Source: Cichorium intybus
Taxonomy: Eukaryota > Streptophyta > Magnoliopsida > Asterales > Asteraceae
DNA: 64,000 nucleotides
Assembly: GCA_023525715.1 (NCBI GenBank)
Contig: CM042012.1
Location: 114,628,298-114,692,297, forward strand
Direction of reading: 5' to 3'
Shown: piece after piece, positions 1-13,453 of the stretch
Layout: each line of letters starts with the position of its first letter
How positions within the stretch are numbered: the first letter of the stretch is position 1
The notes under the pieces: model-generated
Told to the model about the DNA's origin: nothing
The model's input: the letters and a program-made list of their open reading frames with translations, nothing else
Database searches by the model: none
Program-made: the position numbers and the translations under genes

Positions 1-269
1 TGCCAAACTGGACTCTGCACAAAAGGCTATCTCACAAAATCGTGATATATCTATCTATGTGTTTGTGTTTCTTTGTATTTGTGTTTGTGTGGTGCATTGT
101 TCTTCAACCAAAAACCTCATATTTATAGGCTTGGGAATGAATGTGAAATTGTGAAAAAAAGAAGAGGCTATGGTTGGCAAATGTGAACAAGTTATTTGTT
201 TCCCACATGTGTGTTTCCCCACTTTTTTTTGACTAAATGTTCACACTCCAAGCCTCCATATTCTTAACA
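1..269 (-). repeat. 3' LTR of Copia element 1 (partial at window edge)
   Basis: This is the right-hand 269 bases of the same LTR as 4438-4982, ending in TTCTTAACA at 269. I found no mismatch to 4714-4982. The missing part (about 276 bp) lies upstream of the window, so the outer target duplication cannot be checked here. Confidence 0.94.
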
Positions 270-281
270 ATCTCCCACTTG
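270..281 (-). other. Polypurine tract, element 1
   Basis: The minus strand reads CAAGTGGGAGAT directly before the 3' LTR start (TGTTAAG). This purine run primes plus-strand DNA synthesis in Copia elements. Confidence 0.85.
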
Positions 282-360
282 GAGGCTTGAACAACTTTCT
301 CTGCCGTCCAATTCATGCAACAATTCTTCCAATCTCTCTCGCTCCTGCCATCCCTCCTTT

Positions 361-3300
361 TCAAACTTCTGGAAGGCCAGTTGAAGTCATACAAAACTTC
401 AACTTGTCTGTGGTAACCACCTTGGTGAACATATCTGCTGGATTCTTTGTTCCAAGGATTTTCTTTAGATTCAGAGTTCCATCATTGATTAACTCTCGAA
501 TGAAATGGTACCTCATTTGAATGTGTTTCGTTCTATTATGAAACACTGGATTCTTTGCCAGGTGAACTGCACTCTGGTTGTCACAATGCAGTACACAATC
601 CTCCTGTTGCATTCCAAGTTCTGATAGAAAGTTCTTCAACCATATAAGCTCCTTGGCTGCTTCTGCAATAGCCATGTACTCTGCTTCTATGGTTGAAAGA
701 GCAACACTCTTCTGTAACCTGGACATCCAACTGATTGCCGTACCTCCGATTGTGAACACATAACCTGTTGTGCTCTTACCCGAATCCACACATCCACCCA
801 AATCCGCATCGGCAAAACCTTCTAAGACTACCCCCTTTCTCCTAAAACATAGGGCAATCTCAGCTGTTCCTTTCAAGTAGCGTAACAGCCACTTTACTCC
901 TTCCCAATGCTCTTTTCCTGGATTTGACATAAACCTGCTTACTACTCCCACTGCATGAGCAATATCTGGTCTTGTGCATACCATTGCATACATCAAACTA
1001 CCAACTGCAGATGCATAAGGAACTTTAGCCATCTGTTCTTTGTCTTCTTCCGTCTTTGGGGATTGCTTCTTTGAGAGTTTTAACTGACTTCCCAAAGGTG
1101 TACTTCTGGCCTTGGCATTTGCCATACTGAACTTTTCTAAAACTTTCTTAATGTACTTCGTTTGTGAAAGTTTTAATGTACCGGTAACTCTGTCCCTGGC
1201 TATGCTCATGCCCAATATCTGCTTAGCAGCCCCTAAGTCCTTCATCTCGAACTCTCTGGACAACTGCTTCTTAAGCTTGTTGATCTCTTGCATGTCGGAT
1301 CCAGCTATCAACATGTCGTCAACATATAATAACATGATGATGTAAGAGGAGTTGAATTTCTTCAAGTAGCAACAGTGATCCATCTCACATCTGTAATATC
1401 CACTCCTCTGCATGAAGCTATCAAACTTCAAGTACCACTGTCTTGGAGCTTGCTTCAATCCATACAGACTTTTCTTCAGTTGACACACCAGATTTTCCTT
1501 ACCGACTATGGGAAAACCTTCTGGTTGTACCATGTAGATGTCTTCTTCCAAGTCGCCATGGAGAAAAGCTGTTTTCACATCTAGCTGCTCTAGATGGAGA
1601 TCTTCAGAGGCTACAATACCCAAGACCATTCTGATTGTAGTCATCTTCACAACCGGAGAGAAGATCTCATTATAATCGACCCCTCTTTTCTGTTGGAACC
1701 CCTTGACCACTAATCGTGCCTTGTATCTTTTACTTCCATCGATCTCATCCTTTACCCGGAACACCCACTTGTTCTGCAGTGCTTTCTTCCCTGCTGGGAG
1801 CTTAACTAAGGACCAAGTCTGGTTCTTGTCAAGTGAGCTCAATTCGTCTTCCATAGCCTTCTTCCACTGTATGGAATCTTTCATCCTTAAGGCCTCTGGA
1901 TAAGACTCAGGTTCACCATTCTCTGTCAGCAATAAGTAATTTGCTGAAGGAGAATACCTGACTGGAGGTCTTCGTACTCTAGCGGATCTACGAACAGTAG
2001 GAGTTGAGGTCTCTGCATCATCTGCAACCCCGTCTTCAGTACTACTGTCATCTGTGCTCCCACTATCTCCATATACATCAGAGCTCCCACTGCTTCCTGA
2101 ACTTTCACCTATCTCTGGAGTACTGATAGGTTTCACAATGTCATCTTCAGAGATCTCTTCAAACTCAACTTGATTTTCTGCTTTCTCTAGTTGCTTGTTT
2201 CTGCCTGAGCTCTCTGCAAGTTCATCTTTATATAGGACGTTCTCGTTGAACACCACATCCCGGCTTCTGATAACCCTTTTATTTTGGTTATCCCAGAAGC
2301 GGTACCCCATGTCATCCAACCCATAGCCTATAAAAGTGCATTTTCTTGCCTTGGCCTCAAGCTTGTCTCTGTCTGAGTCCTTAACTTTGACATAAGAGAC
2401 ACAACCGAAAACCTTCAAGTGTTTGAGTGTAATCTCACGACCTTGCCATTCCTCTTCTGGGATCTTGAACCCTATGGGGACTGAGGGTCCTCTGTTGATT
2501 AAATATGCCGCTGTGTTGACCGCATCTGCCCAGAACATCTTGGGTAAACCTGCATGCAGTCTCATGCTCTTAGCCCTTTCGTTCAATGTACAGTTCATCC
2601 TCTCAGCTACTCCATTCTGCTGAGGTGTCTCTGGAACCGTCTTCTGCATTCTGATTCCTTGGTCAGCACAGTAATCAACAAATTCTTTGCTACTATATTC
2701 GCCCCCATTATCAGATCTGAAACACTTGATCTTCAAGTCTGTTTCATTTTCCACAGTAGCTTTCCATTTCTTGAAAGTGCTGAAAACTTCAGACTTATGC
2801 TTCAAGAAATAAACCCAAACCTTCCTTGTGCAATCGTCTATGAACGTGACATAGTATCGGGATCCTCCCACTGAAGAAACTGAAGTGGGACCGTAGACAT
2901 CTGAATGAACTAGCTCCAGCTTCACAGACTTGGGCTGATGGCCCACCTTCTTGAAAGTGACTTTCTTCTGTTTGCTAAGAACACATGGCTCACAGAAATC
3001 GACTTTCACAGTCTTTAGCTCTGGTATTCTTCCTTTGGAGGCTAGCATCTTCATTCCCTTCTCACTCATATGCCTAAGTCTTTGGTGCCATAGAGTGGAT
3101 GCCCCAACTTCTTCAACAGCGTGTGCTTCGGCATCAGAAACTTCCACCATATAAAGTGTACCCCGCTTCTGTCCTCTAGCAACAACTAAATTCCCCTTTG
3201 TCACCTTCCACTGATGATCACCAAATGTAACATGGTGACCTTCATCATCAAGCTGCCCCACGGATATCAACATCCTCTTCAAGTCAGGAATGAACTTGAC

Positions 3301-4308
3301 ATTCTTCAAAGTCCAATCTGTTCCTAAAGTTGTCTTGAGGACCACATCCCCAACACCTGTAATATCCAGGCTCTTGTTGTCTGCTAGTCTGACCTTTCCT
3401 TTGTACTGCCGGAAATTCTGCATTACTTCTCTGGAATGACTAGCATGGAACGACGCACCAGAATCCATGATCCAGGATTCTGTTGAGTTTTCTACACAGC
3501 AAATGAGAGCATCATCTTCAGAATCTACTGCCATATTGACTTCCTTCTTGCCTTTGTCTGTCGAAGGCTTTGGGCACTGATTTCTGAAATGACCATTCTC
3601 TTTGCAGTTCCAACAGGTAACATCAGTCCTGTTTTTCTGACCACCTCTCTTTCTCGACTTCGATCTTCCTCTACCACCGCCTCCTTTGTTGGGCCTTCTT
3701 CCTCTGTCTTCTGTACTTAGGAGACTACTGGAAGATTCTTCGGCACTCCGTCTTCGCACATCCTCTCCAAGGATTAAGTCGCGAATACCTTCGAATGACA
3801 ACTTAGCACCTCCGGCTGAACTGCTAACTGCTGTTACTGTACCGGACCAACTCTCAGGCAACGAAGATAATAACAGCAACGCCTGGACTTCGTCTTCAAA
3901 TCCAATATCAACAGATATCAATCTTGATATTATTGAGTTGAATTCATTCACATGATCTGTCACCGAGCCGCCTTCTTTCATCTTCAGATTCACCAACTGC
4001 CGAATCAAGAAAACCTTATTTGCCGCTGAAGGTTTTTCGTACATATTAGACAGCGCATTTATCAGATTGAAGGTTGTCTTTACACTGACAATATTGTATG
4101 CTACATTCTTTGCCAATGATAACCTTATAACTCCAAGTGCCTGCCGATCTAATAAGTCCCATTCTTCCTGCGCCATCGTTTCAGGTTTTATTCCGAACAG
4201 TGGTAGGTGTAATTTTTTCTGGTAGAGATAATCTTCGATTTGCATTCTCCAAAATCCGAAATCGTGACCTTCGAATTTTTCGATCCTAACTTTCCCATCT
4301 TCAGCCAT
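361..4308 (-). CDS. Copia gag-pol polyprotein, 1315 aa, intact frame (element 1)
   Basis: This single uninterrupted frame encodes all proteins the element needs to copy and insert itself. In order: a Gag domain (about 1-200), a basic Gly/Arg/Ser-rich linker, a CX2CX4HX4C zinc knuckle near residues 232-245 for RNA binding, an aspartic protease with DSG at about 282-284, and the GAG-pre-integrase HHCC region (about 400-441). The integrase core has a DD35E spacing I read at D470, D533 and E569. Reverse transcriptase carries YVDD near 995-998. RNase H has likely acidic residues near 1167, 1210 and 1243 and ends in the usual TKHI...MRYHFIREL stretch. The ATG at 4306-4308 lies about 115 nt past the primer-binding site. 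No stop or frameshift interrupts it, so it may still be active. Cleavage into mature proteins is family knowledge, not visible here. Confidence 0.96.
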   Translation of the reverse strand: MAEDGKVRIEKFEGHDFGFWRMQIEDYLYQKKLHLPLFGIKPETMAQEEWDLLDRQALGVIRLSLAKNVAYNIVSVKTTFNLINALSNMYEKPSAANKVFLIRQLVNLKMKEGGSVTDHVNEFNSIISRLISVDIGFEDEVQALLLLSSLPESWSGTVTAVSSSAGGAKLSFEGIRDLILGEDVRRRSAEESSSSLLSTEDRGRRPNKGGGGRGRSKSRKRGGQKNRTDVTCWNCKENGHFRNQCPKPSTDKGKKEVNMAVDSEDDALICCVENSTESWIMDSGASFHASHSREVMQNFRQYKGKVRLADNKSLDITGVGDVVLKTTLGTDWTLKNVKFIPDLKRMLISVGQLDDEGHHVTFGDHQWKVTKGNLVVARGQKRGTLYMVEVSDAEAHAVEEVGASTLWHQRLRHMSEKGMKMLASKGRIPELKTVKVDFCEPCVLSKQKKVTFKKVGHQPKSVKLELVHSDVYGPTSVSSVGGSRYYVTFIDDCTRKVWVYFLKHKSEVFSTFKKWKATVENETDLKIKCFRSDNGGEYSSKEFVDYCADQGIRMQKTVPETPQQNGVAERMNCTLNERAKSMRLHAGLPKMFWADAVNTAAYLINRGPSVPIGFKIPEEEWQGREITLKHLKVFGCVSYVKVKDSDRDKLEAKARKCTFIGYGLDDMGYRFWDNQNKRVIRSRDVVFNENVLYKDELAESSGRNKQLEKAENQVEFEEISEDDIVKPISTPEIGESSGSSGSSDVYGDSGSTDDSSTEDGVADDAETSTPTVRRSARVRRPPVRYSPSANYLLLTENGEPESYPEALRMKDSIQWKKAMEDELSSLDKNQTWSLVKLPAGKKALQNKWVFRVKDEIDGSKRYKARLVVKGFQQKRGVDYNEIFSPVVKMTTIRMVLGIVASEDLHLEQLDVKTAFLHGDLEEDIYMVQPEGFPIVGKENLVCQLKKSLYGLKQAPRQWYLKFDSFMQRSGYYRCEMDHCCYLKKFNSSYIIMLLYVDDMLIAGSDMQEINKLKKQLSREFEMKDLGAAKQILGMSIARDRVTGTLKLSQTKYIKKVLEKFSMANAKARSTPLGSQLKLSKKQSPKTEEDKEQMAKVPYASAVGSLMYAMVCTRPDIAHAVGVVSRFMSNPGKEHWEGVKWLLRYLKGTAEIALCFRRKGVVLEGFADADLGGCVDSGKSTTGYVFTIGGTAISWMSRLQKSVALSTIEAEYMAIAEAAKELIWLKNFLSELGMQQEDCVLHCDNQSAVHLAKNPVFHNRTKHIQMRYHFIRELINDGTLNLKKILGTKNPADMFTKVVTTDKLKFCMTSTGLPEV

Positions 4309-4422
4309 AGCTCGAAAAATAATATTTTATAAGGCCAATCGAAACCTCGTTTCTGATGTGGAAGATCAGACTAAGCTGCAACCACAGAGCATACGCGAGA
4401 TACGACTTCCTTTAAACCCGGA

Positions 4423-4434
4423 GCTCTGATACCA
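4423..4434 (-). other. Primer-binding site, element 1 (tRNA-iMet)
   Basis: The minus strand reads TGGTATCAGAGC three bases inside the 5' LTR. This complements the 3' end of initiator tRNA-Met, the usual primer for plant Copia elements. Confidence 0.93.
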
Positions 4435-4437
4435 GTT

Positions 4438-4982
4438 TGTTAGGATATAACAAACAAGTTAGGCACTTCCGAAAAACGATAAACAATTCCGGTAAAACAC
4501 GAGGAAATAAAATGGAGAATAACGGCAAACCAAGAAAAAACTGTAAAATCGAAACACAATATTTAACGTGGTTCGGTCACGGGATCACGACCTACGTCCA
4601 CGGGCGAACGAGAGAGAGAGGGTTTTATTAACACCAAGAAATTACAATCATACAAGGCTAAACTGCACTTGTAGTCTGACCACTCACAAGAAAATATCAC
4701 TCGCACTTTTGGCTGCCAAACTGGACTCTGCACAAAAGGCTATCTCACAAAATCGTGATATATCTATCTATGTGTTTGTGTTTCTTTGTATTTGTGTTTG
4801 TGTGGTGCATTGTTCTTCAACCAAAAACCTCATATTTATAGGCTTGGGAATGAATGTGAAATTGTGAAAAAAAGAAGAGGCTATGGTTGGCAAATGTGAA
4901 CAAGTTATTTGTTTCCCACATGTGTGTTTCCCCACTTTTTTTTGACTAAATGTTCACACTCCAAGCCTCCATATTCTTAACA
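4438..4982 (-). repeat. 5' LTR of Copia element 1 (545 bp)
   Basis: On the plus strand it runs from TGTTAGGATATAACA to ATTCTTAACA, giving TG...CA ends on either strand. It matches 1-269 exactly as far as the window shows (position 1 aligns with 4714). Its right neighbour is carboxypeptidase coding sequence. On the minus strand it carries a TATA box at 4833-4840. Confidence 0.95.
4833..4840 (-). promoter_or_regulatory. TATA box in the 5' LTR of element 1
   Basis: TATAAATA on the minus strand lies inside the 5' LTR, with the same motif at 120-127 in the 3' LTR. It is placed to start element transcription leftward. The 3' LTR copy could drive read-through into sequence left of the window. Confidence 0.6.
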
Positions 4983-5843
4983 ATGGTAAACCTTCAATGC
5001 CATCATACGAATTCAATGTCTTGAGTAGTGTTGTGTACCATGAACGGCTAAGTAAAAGAAACTGTCGAGCTTTGATTTTCAGGTATTAAAACTTGTTTAA
5101 TTTTCTAAGTGCACATGATACGCATCATGGTTACATCCGCTTATATCTTAATTTCTCCAAAACAGTGGAGATCATGACATGATGGTTCCACATGTGGGGA
5201 CACGTAATTGGATCAATACTCTTAATTTGACAATCACGGATAAGAATTGGGATGCATGGTATACCGGTGGTCAACTAGCAGGATACACAACCACGTATGC
5301 CCATGAGAACTATTCCTTAGTATTTTCTACTGTAAAGGTAAAACTTGTTTGGAAGGATAAATAGAAAGAATTTATTATAGAGAAAATGATAGAGTAACCC
5401 ATCGACGTTTTGATTTTGTATGTATTTGGTACCTTAAGTTTTTTCATTGCTTCTTATGGGCTTAATGTTACGAAATTAAAGTTGATTTGGTCCCCCAGGG
5501 GTAAAATTGAAGCCGAATCAACAAAAGTATTTGTTACAGTAACCCCAAAATGTTTTGAAAGTGCATCTAAATGTCCCTGAGCTTTTTCTAATTTTTCCTA
5601 TTACCCGGTTGTATAAACATTAAGCCCCTAGGCAGCAAGAAAAAAACCTAAGAAACCGAATAGATACAAAATCAAAACGTCGATGGATTAGTGTAGCATT
5701 TTCCCTTTATTATATGCAAAAAAAAATGAAAATTCTTCCTTGATTTGTTTCTTGTATAGGGAGCAGGTCACACAGCTCCAGAGTTTAAACCCGCAGAATG
5801 CTTTGAGATGGTTAAGAGGTGGTTTGCTCATAAACCTATCTAA
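4983..5843 (+). pseudogene. Serine carboxypeptidase-like (SCPL) gene, last three exons, interrupted by Copia element 1
   Basis: Three exons encode the C-terminal part of a peptidase family S10 protein: 4983-5082, 5166-5337 and 5760-5843 (stop TAA at 5841-5843). All junctions are GT-AG, and codon AGT is split across the first. The first exon ends ...YHERLSKRNCRALIF. The second opens with SGDHDMMVPHVGT, the region with the catalytic Asp, followed by GGQLAGYTTTY. The third has GAGHTAPEFKP, the catalytic-His signature. Plant SCPL proteins are secretory or vacuolar, and are hydrolases or acyltransferases that use 1-O-glucose esters; which applies here cannot be told. Reading frame runs without a break up to 4983, exactly where the LTR of element 1 ends, so the retrotransposon appears to sit in the exon. 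The upstream exons with the catalytic Ser are not in the window. The allele is probably null, though an uninserted allele may exist. Confidence 0.88.
5380..5705. mobile_element. Mutator-type MITE (326 bp) in the last SCPL intron
   Basis: The ends are inverted repeats: GAGAAAATG...CCATCGACG on the left matches the reverse complement of the right end, and the similarity continues through the ACGTTTTGATTTTGTAT segment and beyond. It is flanked by a perfect 9-bp duplication, TTTATTATA, at 5371-5379 and 5706-5714. Nine-base duplications are typical of the Mutator superfamily. It encodes no protein and would depend on a MULE transposase in trans. It lies wholly within the 5338-5759 intron. Confidence 0.85.
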
Positions 5844-7153
5844 ACCAATAGTTTAAGTATGCTTCAAATCATCATACCATATCTTTTATAGGCGAGGAGG
5901 GCCGTGTTTATATATATTATGATTATAGGTATTGTCATCGTATGTTGTATGTCGTTAAGAGGTAAATAAAGAGGAATATTCATGATTCATTATAGGTTTC
6001 TCTAGCATTGGAATAGTAATTTTATAGTATGATTCCTTTGTCACCCCGAAAATGGAGGTGATCTTGTTGTATTATGTAATTTAATTCGTAACTTATACTG
6101 TGATATGACAATTTGTTACCGAGATACATATTATAGGTTTCCTATGTGGCATCCAAGATAAAGTATTTCTTGAATTATTGAGGTCAAATTGTGTAAAAGG
6201 GCCCAATTTGAGAACATCAAAAGCCACAAACTATCTATATCATTCCCAAGAACCTCATATTCAAAACTATCTGAATTTGCAGACATCATAACCGATAACT
6301 ATTGCATATAATTACTCATAAATTCTCTAGCCCGCCTAGCAACGATTGTAACCAACACATTTTCTAAGGGCCTCTTGGTTTTTGGTGGTAGTTATTGAGG
6401 TAAACTTGTGGGAATAGGAACTACAAAAGTTTCAATCCGCCATGGAGATTAAAATTGATACATGTTCATCCCATTGGACCTGGAATAGTCAAAGGTTTGA
6501 CCTTTTTTAGTTTCTTGAGTTGTTTATGTAAAATGTAATTAATAAATCTTCGAAAGAAATTAAATTGACCTTTAAAGAGCGCCATTTAGAACAATTCCAT
6601 TGAAGAGATTGTCTTCAACTCCAACTATTGTGCCTGTAAACCTAATCAAATAAATAAATTCAAATTAATGAGCAACCAAATGTAAAAAAGATTCAATACC
6701 CATAATACATTGGAATACTAACAGGCAGATATACAAAAGGTCTAACAGAATCGAGTAATCCGAGTGTAAAGATTTTAAAACAGAGAAAGCTTCGCAGTTC
6801 TTATCCATACAAGAAGCCTAAGCTTATTAATTCCACAACTACCCCCAGACGAATTCAGATCCAAAGCTGAAGATGAGGGGCAAAAATGTCCAGCTATTTA
6901 TGAACCCTAAAATGACACAGGGGAGAAGAAAATAGAGGACGCGTCTCGGTGGAGCTGCCAACGAACGAGGAGCAGCCGCAATGAAGGAGGAGGCGGTTCC
7001 GATCGACGGATGCGATGAAGGAGGCGGGTGCTGATAATTTCTTTGAAAATAGTTTCTTTTTCCCTCTTTACAATTTTTGGAGATATCAATTGCGGGTTTT
7101 TTTAAAATTTTAGACTTTTTTAATCACTTGCACGGTTGCACCAAAAATTAAAT
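5844..7153. other. 3' flank of the SCPL gene and unassigned DNA
   Basis: About 1.3 kb holds the presumed SCPL 3' UTR (from 5844) and AT-rich DNA. No ORF here resembles a protein I recognise, and I see no TSD-flanked element. Confidence 0.4.
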
Positions 7154-7421
7154 CAAGATTCTAAAAGACGTGAGGCGTGGCGTGGCGAAAGCGTCAAGCC
7201 TCAAGCCTTTGCGAGCCATGGCGAGGCTGCGACGTTTTAAGGCGTAACTTAAGACGGAAATTTTGTCTATAATTTTTAATTTTGCATATAAATATATATG
7301 TATAATTACATATATACATATATATGACTTAAGGCGGCGATTTTCATGGCGTCGCGTCGAGCACGCGCCTCAAAGCCTTTGCGTGCATTTGCGAAGCTAT
7401 TGCGCGCCTTTTAGAACACTG
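7154..7421. mobile_element. hAT-type MITE (268 bp)
   Basis: The terminal inverted repeats CAAGATTCTAAAAG and, on the other strand, CAGTGTTCTAAAAG are flanked by a perfect 8-bp duplication AATTAAAT (7146-7153 and 7422-7429). Eight-base duplications and CA..TG ends fit the hAT superfamily. Both arms are rich in GCG and 'AAGCCTTTGCG' sequence. It has no coding capacity. Confidence 0.82.
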
Positions 7422-8949
<1,528 letters not shown>

Positions 8950-9342
8950 CAAAGATAAAAGAATTATTAAAAGAACAATATTGTTGAAAACCTAATTTAT
9001 TAAAAACTATTTCATATTTAGTCATTAAATCATAAAAATATGAGTAAAAAATATAAAGATAGAAAAATGAGAACACTTTTAGGAAAAAATATAAAGCTAA
9101 TTTAACCCCGATAAAAATTTTTATAAGAACAATTTCTTGAAAGCCTAATTTAATATAAAAATATTTCATATAAAACATTTATTAAATATTAAAATATGAA
9201 TAAATATATAAAAAGGGAAAAATGAGAAGAGTTAAAAGAAAAGGCATAAAACTAATTTAGCGGGGATAACTTTTTACTTTATGCCAACATCCCTAATTAC
9301 TACCTTATATAAGCCTTTAATATTGCATCTTTCTTCACCTTA

Positions 9343-9650
9343 GGCTACACGGAGTGGTGGCCAATGGCCAACGGATGGCCAAGGGGTTTTTGTGGGCCAG
9401 ACTATGGTTGGCAGGCGTTGACCATTTTGTAGGCAGTGGTGGCCAATGGCCAACGAATGACCAAAGGAGAAAGTTGTACAAGTGCTAATGCTAGATGTAC
9501 AAGGAAAATAGCTGTTGGCATCTCGCCAACCGGTTGGCGAGTGAGGATGGCGAGTGAGGATGGCGAGAGGGGCCGGAGTAGTCTTGGCGAGTGCTTTTGG
9601 TTGGCCAAAAGGTTTGGCGAGTGGTTTGGCCACTCCTACTCCGTGGAGCC
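9343..9650. mobile_element. PIF/Harbinger-type (Tourist-like) MITE (308 bp)
   Basis: The ends GGCTACACGGAGT and the reverse complement of the right end, GGCTCCACGGAGT, match at 12 of 13 bases. TTA occurs on both sides (9340-9342 and 9651-9653), the 3-bp duplication of the PIF/Harbinger group. The interior repeats GGCCAATGGCCAACG and GGCGAGTGAGGAT motifs. The ORFs across it are by-products of this repetition. Confidence 0.72.

Positions 9651-12155
<2,505 letters not shown>

Positions 12156-12241
<86 letters not shown>
12156..12241. repeat. (AT)n microsatellite, about 86 bp
   Basis: AT array between the palindromic element and the Helitron 3' end (CTAG at 12242). Confidence 0.97.
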
Positions 12242-12242
<1 letters not shown>

Positions 12243-12925
12243 TAGGTGTGTACCCGCGCAATGCGGCGGGCGGCGATTAATTTCATTTACGTGAATAGTT
12301 TCGAACGGAAATTAATTTCCTTTCATAAAACGTCTAATAGTGGCTTTTTATCAATAGTTTCTTGGTAGATTATAGTTTCGTTTCAAAGATTGGTATCTTT
12401 TACGAAATATATTATATTACATATAACACCGTTAAGATATTATAAATAATGTGTGCTATCATGACTAATCTTTTCATCAAGTAGTTCCTTTATGCAAATA
12501 GTTTGTTTTGATACTGTTAGACTTGTTTCAATTAATTTGATCAATAAAAAATGTCCTCAACCATTAACGCACAAAATGAAAATTTTAAAAACAAACGGGT
12601 CAAATAACATAGATAAAAACTGCTTACCAACTGATGGAGAATGTCAAAACGGCTCATTTAGACCGGTATCGAGAGCATCCGGAGCCATGAGAACTGGCAG
12701 ATAGAAGTACTGTGGTTCATTTCTCATCAATTTCTGGATGGGATTTCTTGAGGGCGATGAGAGAGGGCTTTACCCTTTTGAGGATAATTTCAGAGAAAGA
12801 ATGGGATTGTAGTGATGAAGGTACCATTTAGTGTTTCTGTTAAAGAGATGAGGAGGACTGTAGTGACGGTGTGTTAGGGTTTCACCCGCTAGAAGAGACG
12901 AAAATATTGCGTTGATGTTAGGATC

Positions 12926-12990
<65 letters not shown>

Positions 12991-13437
12991 TGTTGTTATC
13001 ATGGTGAGATACTTAGTGAAGGTAGTTAAGCAAAGCGCGAAGATAACAGCAGTTTGGCAGAGCATTGTTGCGATGGTGAGACGGGTGGTGGTGGTGGTTC
13101 TGGCAGTGCATGATGTTGAGGCGGCGATTAAAATAGTCACAGTGAAGAGATGAAGGAGCGTATGAGAGAGAGTTCAACCGTGATTTCTGGATAGGATGAA
13201 CATATACGAAGCGAGTGAAGAATGAGTATAGACCTTTGGATTGAACCAGCGAATCAACGGCGTGTAGACTTTGATACCTATCCGTGTGATGTACACGTAA
13301 GCAATCCGTGTGACTTGTGCTTCTCCAATGATTAAGCAATCCGTGTTTTTATCTAAACATGCATGAATGTATAGTACCTTGTGAAACATAACTTGTCTTT
13401 AAGAGTTTTGGTGTAAATGCTTTATAGTATAATAAGA
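12242..13437 (-). mobile_element. Non-autonomous Helitron (about 1.2 kb)
   Basis: On the minus strand the element starts with TCTTATTATACTATAAAG after an A (at 13437) and ends with CTAG followed by T (12242). This is the 5'-A|TC...CTRR|T-3' layout of Helitrons. A GC-rich hairpin, CCCG-C-CGC-ATT-GCG-CGGG, lies seven bases before the terminal CTAG. (AT)n abuts both ends, fitting insertion between A and T. No Rep/helicase is present, so it is non-autonomous. It contains a (GA)n array at 12930-12987. The short ORFs inside match nothing I recognise. Confidence 0.6.
12930..12987. repeat. (GA)n microsatellite, about 58 bp
   Basis: Pure GA dinucleotide array inside the Helitron. It gives a spurious (SL)n reading frame on the minus strand. 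Confidence 0.98.
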
Positions 13438-13453
13438 TATATATATATATATA

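Larger units (their letters stand above)
1..4982 (-). mobile_element. Ty1/Copia LTR retrotransposon, element 1 (nearly full length, coding-competent)
   Basis: This is an autonomous-looking Copia element read on the minus strand: 5' LTR 4438-4982, primer-binding site 4423-4434, a single gag-pol frame 361-4308, polypurine tract about 270-280, and 3' LTR cut by the window edge at 1-269. The two LTRs appear identical over the 269 bases that can be compared, so the insertion is very young. It lies head-on inside a serine carboxypeptidase-like gene whose coding sequence resumes directly at 4983. The 5-bp target duplication should be ATGGT (4983-4987), but its partner lies outside the window. The domain order PR-INT-RT-RH fixes the Copia superfamily; the Tork-like lineage is my inference from the general look of gag and pol. 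Confidence 0.95.

Noticed and set aside
12889..13140. 83-aa frame with a long (SL)n run
   Set aside because: The run is the (GA)n microsatellite inside the Helitron. The rest has no recognisable domain.
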